Positions 1 to 7,222 of a DNA stretch of 41,232 nt are shown here, piece by piece. The DNA is from Chitinivibrionia bacterium (GTDB lineage: Bacteria > Fibrobacterota > Chitinivibrionia > Chitinivibrionales > Chitinivibrionaceae), in assembly GCA_009787445.1 (NCBI GenBank), contig WRFX01000002.1, positions 1 to 41,232 on the forward strand, in the 5' to 3' direction. The position numbers and the translations under genes are program-made. Every line of letters begins with the position of its first letter. Position 1 is the first letter of the stretch. Below the pieces are notes generated by a model, which saw nothing but the letters and a program-made list of their open reading frames with translations, did no database searches and had not been told where the DNA came from.

Positions 1-131
1 TGCTCGGTTACCATTGGCTCTACTTTAAGAACTTCGGTTTGCAAAAGCGTGCCGATAAGTACTTTGGCTACTTCGTGGTCGCTTATAAGTCCCTTAAAAG
101 CAGTATCGTAAAGCGGATTGGCTATTATCAT
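1..131 (-). CDS. Rpn / PD-(D/E)XK nuclease-family protein, N-terminal fragment
   Basis: The reading frame runs off the left edge; 43 codons are visible, starting at the ATG at 131-129. An AGGAG ribosome site lies just upstream. The peptide starts MIIANPLYDTAFKGLISDHE and continues VAKVLIGTLLQTEVLKVEP. This opening (NPxYDxxFKxL, then A-K-x-L-I-G-T-L-L) is characteristic of the large, often multicopy family annotated as Rpn or PD-(D/E)XK nuclease-family transposase proteins. The catalytic region is outside the window, so activity cannot be judged. The gene is divergent from the bat genes and shares a 143-bp intergenic region with them. The family call rests only on the N-terminal signature. Confidence 0.6.
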   Translation of the reverse strand, partial: MIIANPLYDTAFKGLISDHEVAKVLIGTLLQTEVLKVEPMVTE

Positions 132-230
132 TTTCTTCTCCTTTTATTTATCGCAAAAATAATATTTCGCGTACATAATCGCAAGAAAATAATGTTTGCG
201 TTAAAAAATTCTGCAATCGGCAGACAAAAA

Positions 231-244
231 AAAGTATTTTTACC
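231..244 (+). promoter_or_regulatory. Upstream element AAAGTATTTTTACC before batC
   Basis: This 14-mer ends 30 nt before the batC ATG. Near-identical or identical copies occur at nearly the same distance before acnB (28401-28414) and the acyltransferase (30955-30968). Position and composition suit a core promoter element of the TAnnTTT type, but no transcription data support it. Confidence 0.35.
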
Positions 245-274
245 GAAATTTTTTTGGAAGGATTGTCAAAAAAT

Positions 275-1099
275 ATGAAATTTATAATTTACATAATTTT
301 AATTGCCGCAATTTCTTTTGCCGACGAACTAAAAACTTTGACGGACAAAGGAATTTCTGCGCTCAAAAAAGGTGACGGTGAAAAAGCGCTTGAATATTTT
401 AACGAAGCGGTCGAAAAATATCCCGCAAGCAACGAAGCAAAGTTTAACAAAGGACTTTTGTTGGCTGCTACGGGAGACGTAAAACAGTCCGATGAAATTT
501 TGTCTCAAATAAAATTCGACAAAAACGAAAAAAATATAAACGCGCTTAATTTAAGGGCTAAAATTGCCGAAACGGTCGGCGATTTTTCTATGGCAAACGA
601 ACAGCAGCCAAATATTTCGCAGGCAAAAACCGCATATCAAAAAGCGCGTTCGTTTTATGCCGAAGCGTTAGATTTAAATCCGAAAAATAAAAAACAAAAA
701 GATTATTTTCAGTTGAGAATTGAAAATTTGTCGAAAAAAATAAGAGAATTGCCCGAAAATCAGGACGAACAAAACGAAAACGAGCAAAATAAAGACGACA
801 AAAACGACAAAAAAAAAGATAATAAAGACGAACAAAACAAAGACAACAAAGAAAATAACGACGACAAAGACGAACAAAATAAAGACGAACAAAACGAACA
901 ACAGCAAAATGAGCAAAATAAAGAAGACGAAAACGAAGAGCAAAAACAAAACGAACAAAATGAGCAAGAACAGCAAAAAGAGCAAAACGAAGAAAAAATG
1001 AAAGACGCGGTAAGATTGCTTGAACATTACGCCGACGACGCGAAAGAATTGAATAAACCGCCTTTGCAAAAAGAAATACCGACGGAAAAGGATTGGTAA
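275..1099 (+). CDS. batC: BatC-like exported TPR protein with acidic/Gln-Asn tail
   Basis: A 274-residue protein. I chose the ATG at 275 because it gives a clean signal peptide (MKFIIYIILIAAISFADE) and has AAGGA upstream; a TTG at 254 in frame is less likely. Residues about 20-155 form TPR-type helices (KGISALKKGDGEKALEYFNEAVEKYP is the clearest hairpin, and a second follows near 120-140). Residues about 161-243 are an extreme low-complexity stretch of E, Q, N, D and K, then a short ordered C-terminus. Next to batD and batE, this matches BatC of the Bacteroides aerotolerance operon, a TPR protein thought to act in a periplasmic complex with the vWA proteins BatA and BatB. Those two are not adjacent here. 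The low-complexity part is encoded by an almost T-free strand, which creates a long but meaningless antisense frame. Confidence 0.7.
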   Translation: MKFIIYIILIAAISFADELKTLTDKGISALKKGDGEKALEYFNEAVEKYPASNEAKFNKGLLLAATGDVKQSDEILSQIKFDKNEKNINALNLRAKIAETVGDFSMANEQQPNISQAKTAYQKARSFYAEALDLNPKNKKQKDYFQLRIENLSKKIRELPENQDEQNENEQNKDDKNDKKKDNKDEQNKDNKENNDDKDEQNKDEQNEQQQNEQNKEDENEEQKQNEQNEQEQQKEQNEEKMKDAVRLLEHYADDAKELNKPPLQKEIPTEKDW

Positions 1100-1103
1100 A
1101 AAA

Positions 1104-2858
1104 ATGAAAAAAATTATATTTGCCGTATTTTTATTAGCGACTTTCATATTCGCCGTCGAAGTGAAAAGTTTCAAAATGACGACGAACAGCGCGAATATCG
1201 CAAGCGGCGATATTATTACTATCGTGGCGGAACTTTCCACTAACGGAGCGGCAAACACGGACATTCCGCAATTTTTGCAAAGCGACGATTATTCGGTTTT
1301 GTCGGCAAATAAATCGCAGTCGTCTTCGACTTCCATCTCGATGATAAACGGAAAAACCACGACGGAAAGAACGGTTACTACAAGATTTTTGTATCAAATT
1401 CGCTTCAATTCGCAAAAAACTACGACGCTGCCGCCGCTTTCGCTAACCATCGACGGAAAAAAGTACGCGACTAATTCGATTACGTTCAACATCGGCGAAG
1501 AAAAACCCGCCGAACAAAGTCCCGTATCCGTAAGATTTATCCGCGAAAGAAGCGCGCTTTACAAAGGCGAACAGGCAAAACTTACAATTCGCGTTCAAGT
1601 GCGGGCTGGCTCAAACGCGCAACTCACAAACGACGGTTACAGCAGATTTATCAACGAATTAAGAGAAAAATTATCGGAAAAATTTACGCTTATACAATTC
1701 TCAAATTCCGCGCAGGAAAAGCAGGAAATTATAAACGGAATGCAACATATCGTCTATGATTTTGCGTTTAATCTTGTGCCGCTCGACACGGGAAAAATTT
1801 ATATTCCCCCGATTCCTCTCTCGTATGTAATCACCGAAAGAGGCAGAGGACGCGACCCGTTCGACGACTTTTTTGGCGGCGGATTTTTCTCAAATACGCG
1901 GCAAATGTCGGCAAGCGCAAGTTCGCCGTCGCTTTCTTACGCGATAAATGAAATTCCAAAACCTATGCCGAAAGATTTCAAAGGAATTATCGGCGAAGTA
2001 AAACTTTCGGGAAATTTAAGCGTTGATTCCGTCGCCGCGGGAGAAGCGGTAACGCTAAAAGTAACGATGAGCGGAAAAATGTCGAGCGCGCTTATGGGCG
2101 AAATAGAATTGGAAAAAAATCCCGATTTGGATATTTTCCCGCCCGAACGCGAAGTAAAACAGGACACGACGGCAAACGGAATAACCACGACAAAACGCTA
2201 TTCGTGGATGATTATTCCCAAAAAAGAGGGCGAATACAATATTCCCGTAAAAGAAATTGTGTGGTTTGACCCGTCTTCGGCAAAGTTCAAAACGGCAAGC
2301 GCGGGAAATTTCAAATTTAAGTCGAGCGCGGGAAATTACGAGCAAAAAATTCAGGCGAGACGCTATTTAACTCAAAGCGAAATAGCGACTTTGGGCGACG
2401 ATATTCGTTACATAAAAACACAAATTTCTACAAACGACGTCGAAGAAAAATTTAGCAAAAAACATCTTTTTACGATTTTCGCAATCATTTGGGCGATAGC
2501 GTTAATTTTAATTCTCGTTAAACTTAAAACGGTTATTTTCCCAAAAAATATTCACGAAGAAAAACGCAGCAAAGCGTATTCGGCGGCAATTCGCGAAATA
2601 AGCAAAAAAAATATTTCCGAAATTTCCGCAATTCTCAAATATTTAAGTACAAAAACGGGCAAAGAATGCGGTTCTATGAAATACGACGATTTAGAAAAAT
2701 TGCTTGAAAGTAGAAAAGTCGCAAAAACAACTTGCGAAAAATTGACGAAATATTTTCGCGACGTAGAATTGTCGAGATACGCCGCAAACGATTCGCAAAA
2801 AGAACACGTAAAAGAAGGAATTGAAATCTTAAAAAGCATTGACAGGGAGATAAAATGA
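1104..2858 (+). CDS. batD: BatD-like membrane protein
   Basis: A 584-residue protein starting 4 nt after batC stops. It has a signal peptide (residues 1-17, ending FIFA), a long extracytoplasmic part of beta-rich Ig-like modules (residues about 18-440) and one membrane span near 452-475, followed by a roughly 110-residue cytoplasmic helical tail. The pattern VRFIRERSALYKGEQAKLTIRV is typical of BatD/'oxygen tolerance' proteins, where repeated modules begin with a phrase like 'S-x-x-x-x-GE-x-x-x-x-x-x-V'; GEAVTLKVTMSG near residue 315 is another. A glycine-rich loop (FDDFFGGGFF) sits near residue 253. The family was linked to aerotolerance in Bacteroides; its biochemical role is not known. Its stop overlaps the batE start. 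Confidence 0.8.
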   Translation: MKKIIFAVFLLATFIFAVEVKSFKMTTNSANIASGDIITIVAELSTNGAANTDIPQFLQSDDYSVLSANKSQSSSTSISMINGKTTTERTVTTRFLYQIRFNSQKTTTLPPLSLTIDGKKYATNSITFNIGEEKPAEQSPVSVRFIRERSALYKGEQAKLTIRVQVRAGSNAQLTNDGYSRFINELREKLSEKFTLIQFSNSAQEKQEIINGMQHIVYDFAFNLVPLDTGKIYIPPIPLSYVITERGRGRDPFDDFFGGGFFSNTRQMSASASSPSLSYAINEIPKPMPKDFKGIIGEVKLSGNLSVDSVAAGEAVTLKVTMSGKMSSALMGEIELEKNPDLDIFPPEREVKQDTTANGITTTKRYSWMIIPKKEGEYNIPVKEIVWFDPSSAKFKTASAGNFKFKSSAGNYEQKIQARRYLTQSEIATLGDDIRYIKTQISTNDVEEKFSKKHLFTIFAIIWAIALILILVKLKTVIFPKNIHEEKRSKAYSAAIREISKKNISEISAILKYLSTKTGKECGSMKYDDLEKLLESRKVAKTTCEKLTKYFRDVELSRYAANDSQKEHVKEGIEILKSIDREIK

Positions 2859-3610
2859 AAAAAAATATAACTATTATTTTAGCGCTCATTTTTGTAATTT
2901 CGGCAAGTTTTTCGCAAATTGTAGACAAAAACGAATTATTTGCCGAAGCGAACAAATTATACGAAGAAAAAAATTACGATTCCGCAAGCGTTTTGTATTT
3001 GCAAATTTTGCAAAATTACGGCAAAAATTCCGCTATTTTTTACAATATTGCCAACTGCGCATACAGAAACGGCGACGTCGGCGCGGCGATTTTATTTTTG
3101 GAACGTGCAAAATTACTTTCTCCAAACGACGACGATATTTCGGCTAATTTTGACTTTTTGCGAAAGCAAACGATAGATAAATTTGAAAAAACCGAAGAAA
3201 GTTTTACGGAACAGGCGTTTAACGGATTTCAAAATTTAATGACGCTTGAAACGCAAATAATAACGATTTTAATATTTTCGTTTTTCATCGTTTTGATATT
3301 GGGATTTACGCTTTTTTCGGCAAAACGTCGCACGCTAAAAATTTACGCGATAATGATTTTGTTTATTTTTTCGCTTATTCAGGGAATTTCGGCAAACATA
3401 AAATATAGCGAACAAAAAAACAATATTCGCTGCGTAGTTATGACGGAAACGCTAAACGCGGTAAATGAGCCGAAAGGAAACACGGTTATTTTTGCGGCGC
3501 ACGAAGGCACGGTTTTGAACGTCGTAAAAACGTCGGACGATTGGTATTTTGTGTCGCTTCCAAACGGCGCAAGCGGCTGGGTGCAAAAACAATTTGTGGA
3601 AATTATTTGA
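2855..3610 (+). CDS. batE: BatE-like TPR-SH3 membrane protein
   Basis: A 251-residue protein whose ATG overlaps the batD stop (ATGA), indicating translational coupling. It has a signal peptide (1-20), two TPR units (about 26-100, including ANKLYEEKNYDSASVLYLQI and IANCAYRNGDVGAAILFLER), two membrane spans (about 133-153 and 160-180), and a C-terminal bacterial SH3 domain (about 190-250, ending in SGWVQKQFVEII). TPR plus two spans plus SH3b is the standard BatE architecture. TPR and SH3b parts probably both face the periplasm and make protein or wall contacts. It closes the bat cluster; an AT-rich gap of about 115 bp follows. Confidence 0.75.
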   Translation: MKKNITIILALIFVISASFSQIVDKNELFAEANKLYEEKNYDSASVLYLQILQNYGKNSAIFYNIANCAYRNGDVGAAILFLERAKLLSPNDDDISANFDFLRKQTIDKFEKTEESFTEQAFNGFQNLMTLETQIITILIFSFFIVLILGFTLFSAKRRTLKIYAIMILFIFSLIQGISANIKYSEQKNNIRCVVMTETLNAVNEPKGNTVIFAAHEGTVLNVVKTSDDWYFVSLPNGASGWVQKQFVEII

Positions 3611-3666
3611 ACGTTTAAGAGAAATTAGCGCATTCGCCAAACAAACATTTATTATTTTAGATAAAA

Positions 3667-3688
3667 AATTAACGAAAAAAAGTTAATT
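3667..3688. repeat. AT-rich inverted repeat upstream of mtnP
   Basis: AATTAAC (3667-3673) and GTTAATT (3682-3688) form a perfect 7-bp inverted repeat with an 8-nt loop between batE and the MTA phosphorylase gene. A TTGACA hexamer begins at 3688, but no good -10 box lies at 17 bp. It could be a weak bat terminator or an operator; the AT-only stem makes either uncertain. Confidence 0.3.
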
Positions 3689-3726
3689 TGACAAATTTTT
3701 GAAAATTTATTAAAAAGGAGAAAATT

Positions 3727-4488
3727 ATGGCGGTTATAGGAATTATAGGCGGAAGCGGGCTTGATAATCCCGATATTTTGAAGAACGCGAAAGACGAATT
3801 TTTTAGCACGCCTTACGGTGCGCCGTCTTCTCCGTTAAAACACGGAAATATTAACGGAGTGAAGGTTATTCTTATTGCGCGACACGGACGCGAACACACG
3901 ATTACGCCGTCAAACGTAAATTATCGCGCAAATATTCACGCGCTAAAACATTCGGGATGCACGCACATTTTAGCGACGACCGCCGTCGGCTCGCTAAAAG
4001 AAGAGATAGGACGCGGCGATTTGGTTATTATCGACCAATTTATCGATTTTACGAAGCAAAGAAAAATGAGTTTTCACGAAAAATTTGAACCCGGTCAACC
4101 TAAACATTGTCCTATGGCATCGCCTTTTAACAATATTTTGCGCAAAATTCTTATAAACGAAGCCAAAAATCATCAATACAGATGCCACCCGAAAGGAACG
4201 GTTATAACGATAGAAGGTCCTCGTTTTTCAACGTATTCGGAATCTATAATGTTTCGTTCTTGGGGAGCGGATATAATAAATATGTCCATCGCTACGGAAG
4301 CGACTTTGGCTAACGAAGCGGAAGTTCCATACGCGGCTATCGCTATGAGCACCGATTACGATTGCTGGAAAACCGACGAAGAACCCGTTTCGTGGGACGC
4401 AATTTGCAAAATTTTTGCGGAAAATGTGGATAAAGTAACGCAACTCTTAAAATCGTCGATAATTGTTATCGACCAGACGCAACACTAA
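3727..4488 (+). CDS. mtnP: S-methyl-5'-thioadenosine phosphorylase
   Basis: A 253-residue protein of the purine nucleoside phosphorylase family, preceded by AAGGAG. It phosphorolyses methylthioadenosine to adenine and methylthioribose-1-phosphate, recycling the by-product of polyamine and related S-adenosylmethionine chemistry. Visible motifs are GIIGGSGLDNP (residues 6-14, phosphate loop), ARHGREHTITPSNVNYRANI (51-70), TIEGPRFSTYSES and the substrate loop NMSIATEATLANEAEVPYAA. The stretch STDYDCW (208-214) supplies two Asp (D210, D212) at the positions that contact the 6-amino group of adenine in MTAP; inosine/guanosine-specific enzymes have Asn there, so MTA rather than inosine is the likely substrate. 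The family is usually 260-290 residues, so this is a compact member. Its stop overlaps the stop of the convergent gene by 4 nt. Confidence 0.85.
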   Translation: MAVIGIIGGSGLDNPDILKNAKDEFFSTPYGAPSSPLKHGNINGVKVILIARHGREHTITPSNVNYRANIHALKHSGCTHILATTAVGSLKEEIGRGDLVIIDQFIDFTKQRKMSFHEKFEPGQPKHCPMASPFNNILRKILINEAKNHQYRCHPKGTVITIEGPRFSTYSESIMFRSWGADIINMSIATEATLANEAEVPYAAIAMSTDYDCWKTDEEPVSWDAICKIFAENVDKVTQLLKSSIIVIDQTQH

Positions 4489-4850
4489 CTTCTTTTTTGA
4501 GCGGCATAACTTTTTGCCGCTCTGCTTGCCGTCTGAACTTTCGATAATTTTTCTTTCAAAACGCCGTGTTGCACTCGCGCTTCTTCCAAAAGCGGGTCGG
4601 AGTCGGACAAAATAGCCAAAATAAGCGTTCTTATTTTCAGTTCGCGCTCGTTTATTTGTTGTGCGCTTGCTCCTAATTCAAGATTTTGTCTCTGCTTTTG
4701 AAGCGACACTATTTCGTTGAGTATTTTTTCTCTTTCGACAAGAATTTCCTCGTGATTTTCCCGTTCAAAGTCGATTTGCGCGGTAATTCGCGCTATGTCC
4801 GAATATAATTCTTCAATTCTTTGCAGTAGTTCAAATTGCGTCGAATACAT
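4485..4850 (-). CDS. Small coiled-coil protein in the FliT/FlgN chaperone position
   Basis: A 121-residue, cysteine-free, all-helical protein directly downstream of fliS (5-nt gap). Residues about 5-65 are a strong coiled coil (IARITAQIDFERENHEEILV, then EREKILNEIVSLQKQRQN), followed by a second helical segment and a basic tail (AAKSYAAQKRS). I cannot assign a family from sequence. In many flagellar clusters the gene after fliD-fliS is fliT, a small helical chaperone of FliD, and size, composition and place all fit. That role is inference from context. Its 3' end overlaps mtnP on the opposite strand by 4 nt. Confidence 0.6.
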   Translation of the reverse strand: MYSTQFELLQRIEELYSDIARITAQIDFERENHEEILVEREKILNEIVSLQKQRQNLELGASAQQINERELKIRTLILAILSDSDPLLEEARVQHGVLKEKLSKVQTASRAAKSYAAQKRS

Positions 4851-4855
4851 TTTGT

Positions 4856-5263
4856 TTAGACCGCCACATAAGTGCCGTTTGCCGTCATTCTAACGTTTTG
4901 CGCGGCAATTTTCCAAGCGTCGCGCAAATCGTTGAGATATACAAGAATTTCTTTTATGTGCGAGTGGTCGCGATGCGCTATCGCCATACTTATTTTGTAC
5001 TGCATATATTCGTAAAGCCGATAAAGATTCGTCGCAATTTCGCCGCCCGCGACGTCAAAATTCAAAGAAGAGATGAGTTCCGAAATTGCGTCGTTCATCT
5101 TGTAAAGATGCTTGTTTCGTTCTTCAATGTTTTTAAAATCCGTCGACATTTCGGCGACAATCGAACCGTGTTTAATCGCTACGTCGTAGCAGATAATAAG
5201 CAGTTTGCCTTTGTCGGCTGTTTCGATGTTAGCCGTCTTATAAACGTCATATCCCATATTCAT
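4856..5263 (-). CDS. fliS: Flagellar secretion chaperone FliS
   Basis: A 135-residue protein. The start is the ATG at 5263-5261, which has AAAGGAAG at a good distance; a longer frame reaching 5311 lacks such a site. The opening MNMGYDVYKTANIETADKGK and the following LLIICYDVAIKHG match FliS (Y-x-x-x-x-I-x-T-A-x-x-x-x-L-I-x-x-x-Y-D-x-A-I). The rest is helical, with the usual ATNLYRLYEYMQYKI segment. FliS binds the C-terminal helices of flagellin in the cytoplasm to prevent premature polymerisation. It is co-oriented with fliD and lies 94 bp downstream of it, with a hairpin between them. Confidence 0.88.
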   Translation of the reverse strand: MNMGYDVYKTANIETADKGKLLIICYDVAIKHGSIVAEMSTDFKNIEERNKHLYKMNDAISELISSLNFDVAGGEIATNLYRLYEYMQYKISMAIAHRDHSHIKEILVYLNDLRDAWKIAAQNVRMTANGTYVAV

Positions 5264-5307
5264 AATAAAACTTCCTTTCAAATATTTTTTTTCTAAAATA
5301 CGTTTTC

Positions 5308-5352
5308 GCAAAAGAATTGCGCAATACTATTTGATTTAGCGTCGCGCAATTC
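5308..5352 (-). terminator. Hairpin between fliD and fliS
   Basis: GAATTGCGC (5314-5322) and GCGCAATTC (5344-5352) form a perfect 9-bp stem with a 21-nt loop. It begins 5 nt beyond the fliD stop. On the minus strand the stem is followed by CTTTTGCG, a weak T-run, so it may be a partial terminator or an mRNA-stabilising hairpin that lets fliD and fliS be made at different levels. Confidence 0.5.
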
Positions 5353-5357
5353 CAATT

Positions 5358-7115
5358 TTAATTGTTCCACCACGAAAGTTGCGCGCCCATAGCCGTTTGT
5401 TGCGAGTTAAGCATCATCATCGTCTTTTCCATAGCGGCAAACTGATTTACCAAACGCAAATTATAAGCGTCGACTCTGCGCTGAGTCCTTTCAATTTCGG
5501 AGTTAATGTTTTTTATTCTGGTGTTAAGCGATTCTTTTTTGGTCGCGACGACGCCGTTTTCAAAGTCGGTCATCTGTTTTATTTTGTCTTCGATAGCGCC
5601 GGCAAAACCTTTGCTTAAAGTGATAGTCGCATTGCCGCTTCCTACGGGAGCCGTAATGCTCATACCCTTCGCCGCGCCTTCGCCAAACGTAACGATATTG
5701 CCGCTTCTTTCTCCCGTAATCCAATCTCCCGATACGGAATTTCCGTTAGCGTCTTTTGTCTGTCTTATTTGGAAAGTATTTACCGTTTCCGTTACGGTTT
5801 TCATTATCACGTTGCCGTCGCCGTCCAACTGCTCGTTGCCGTCGCCGTCCAAATCGGCTACTTCTTTGTCTACGGTATAAGAATGTTCTCGAACTTCGTA
5901 TGTTCCCTGTTGCGTATCGGTCGTGCTTCTTCCGTATTGAATTTGAGCGTTATCGCTGTTTCCCCGCGTTACAAAAAGACCGACTATTTTATCAAAATCA
6001 TTTGTCAGCGCTTCCTTAAACTTATCTTTGTCCAATTCAAACATACCAGTATCCTTGTTGGTTTTCAGACCGATTTGCGACAAAGATACGCGTTCGCCGT
6101 TAATTTCGACCGAACCCGTAAAAATCGCTTTTAAGTTTGCCGTAATTGTTTTTACGGTAGAATCGCCAAACAACGCGCCTTTTACGGGGTCTTTATCTTC
6201 TTCGCGGGTATAACTCGTCTGCTCGTTTGCAAATTTAAGCACCGCGTTATACATATTTATCAAATCCTCTACTTTTTTAGTAATAGCGTCATCGTCGCGG
6301 GTTACCGAAACTTCAACGGGAGCGTCGGTTACTTTTTTAAGTTCAAGATTAACTCCCGCAACTCTGTCGTTTATCGTATTGGTACTCGAAGTCATAGTCA
6401 TATTATCTATGCTGAATATGGCGTCTTGTCCCTGCATAAGAACGTTTGCGCTGTTTTTAGTTCCGTCCGCGTCGGTTATAAAACCGAGGTCTTGCAAAAC
6501 GCTTCCGCCGTCGAGGTCTTTAAACTCCGCGCCGCCTGCGCCCGATTCGTCGCTGGTTAAAACCAAACGAAAATCGCCGTCGCCAGCGCGAACTACCGTC
6601 GCGGTAACGCCGGGTTTTGTAACTTTTCCGTCGCCGTCGGTAATAGACGCGGTATTTATCTTCAAACGCAAATCGTTAATCGTATCGTTTGCGGCGACTT
6701 CTATTTCAACGCCGTTGATACTGAACTTTCCGGGAGAAATCCCCATAGACGATAGCGATTGGTCGACGCTCGTAACTTTGCCCGCGCCGCTTGAAAGTTT
6801 TTCTTTTTGCGCAAGTTGCATAACTTCTATAGAATAACTTCCGCTCTGCGCCGCGCCCGTCGTGGATATGCTTATCGCGTCGCTCGACGCGGAAGATTTG
6901 AAAACGTTAAAGCCGTCTATTTTATTTATAGCGGCGGCTTTTGTTTGAAATTCGCTCAAATACGAACCGAGTTTAGTGTAAGCGTCGATTTGTTTGTTAA
7001 CGCCTGTTTTTTTGCTTTCAATGCGCGTAACATCCTGCTGTCTTAGCGCCGTAAGTTGCGTAATTAAATTATTTACGTCTATTCCAGACGTCCCCGTCAT
7101 AGTTATTCCAGCCAT
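5358..7115 (-). CDS. fliD: Flagellar hook-associated protein 2 (filament cap) FliD
   Basis: A 585-residue protein with AAGGAGG upstream of its ATG. FliD forms the cap under which flagellin subunits fold at the filament tip. The N-terminal domain is clear (GTSGIDVNNLITQLTALRQQ at residues about 9-28, then a heptad-rich helix), and the C-terminal domain ends in the expected coiled coil (IKNINSEIERTQRRVDAYNL, then RLVNQFAAMEKTMMMLNSQQ). The central part (about 75-400) carries the variable D2/D3 modules. Around residues 421-440 lies LDGDGNEQLDGDGN, a pair of DxDGDG-type loops as in calcium-binding sites, encoded by a duplicated 18-bp sequence. Length is in the upper normal range. It is divergent from the MCE gene. 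Confidence 0.92.
   Translation of the reverse strand: MAGITMTGTSGIDVNNLITQLTALRQQDVTRIESKKTGVNKQIDAYTKLGSYLSEFQTKAAAINKIDGFNVFKSSASSDAISISTTGAAQSGSYSIEVMQLAQKEKLSSGAGKVTSVDQSLSSMGISPGKFSINGVEIEVAANDTINDLRLKINTASITDGDGKVTKPGVTATVVRAGDGDFRLVLTSDESGAGGAEFKDLDGGSVLQDLGFITDADGTKNSANVLMQGQDAIFSIDNMTMTSSTNTINDRVAGVNLELKKVTDAPVEVSVTRDDDAITKKVEDLINMYNAVLKFANEQTSYTREEDKDPVKGALFGDSTVKTITANLKAIFTGSVEINGERVSLSQIGLKTNKDTGMFELDKDKFKEALTNDFDKIVGLFVTRGNSDNAQIQYGRSTTDTQQGTYEVREHSYTVDKEVADLDGDGNEQLDGDGNVIMKTVTETVNTFQIRQTKDANGNSVSGDWITGERSGNIVTFGEGAAKGMSITAPVGSGNATITLSKGFAGAIEDKIKQMTDFENGVVATKKESLNTRIKNINSEIERTQRRVDAYNLRLVNQFAAMEKTMMMLNSQQTAMGAQLSWWNN
5811..5852. repeat. 18-bp direct repeat inside fliD
   Basis: GTTGCCGTCGCCGTCCAA occurs at 5811-5828 and again at 5835-5852, 24 bp apart. 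On the coding strand each encodes the LDGDGN loop of FliD. Copy number could vary by slippage. Confidence 0.8.
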
Positions 7116-7222
7116 TTTGACCTCCTTATCTCCCCTTTTGGTTGCGGAAATTATTATTTTATATTCAATATATCGGCGTAATTGCCGAAAACTTTAGAGT
7201 AAAATATAAATTAGGGGAAGTT

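Noticed and set aside
674-1264. 196-residue minus-strand frame made mostly of V, F, L and I
   Set aside because: It is the complement of the purine-rich batC tail; the composition is a by-product of the T-free coding strand and it has no ribosome site.
3688-3713. TTGACA followed by AT-rich sequence as an mtnP promoter
   Set aside because: No -10 hexamer lies at 16-18 bp; the nearest, TATTAA, is only 14 bp away and touches the ribosome site.
5264-5311. 16-residue N-terminal extension of FliS
   Set aside because: The internal ATG at 5263 has a good ribosome site and begins the conserved part; the extension runs up to the intergenic hairpin.
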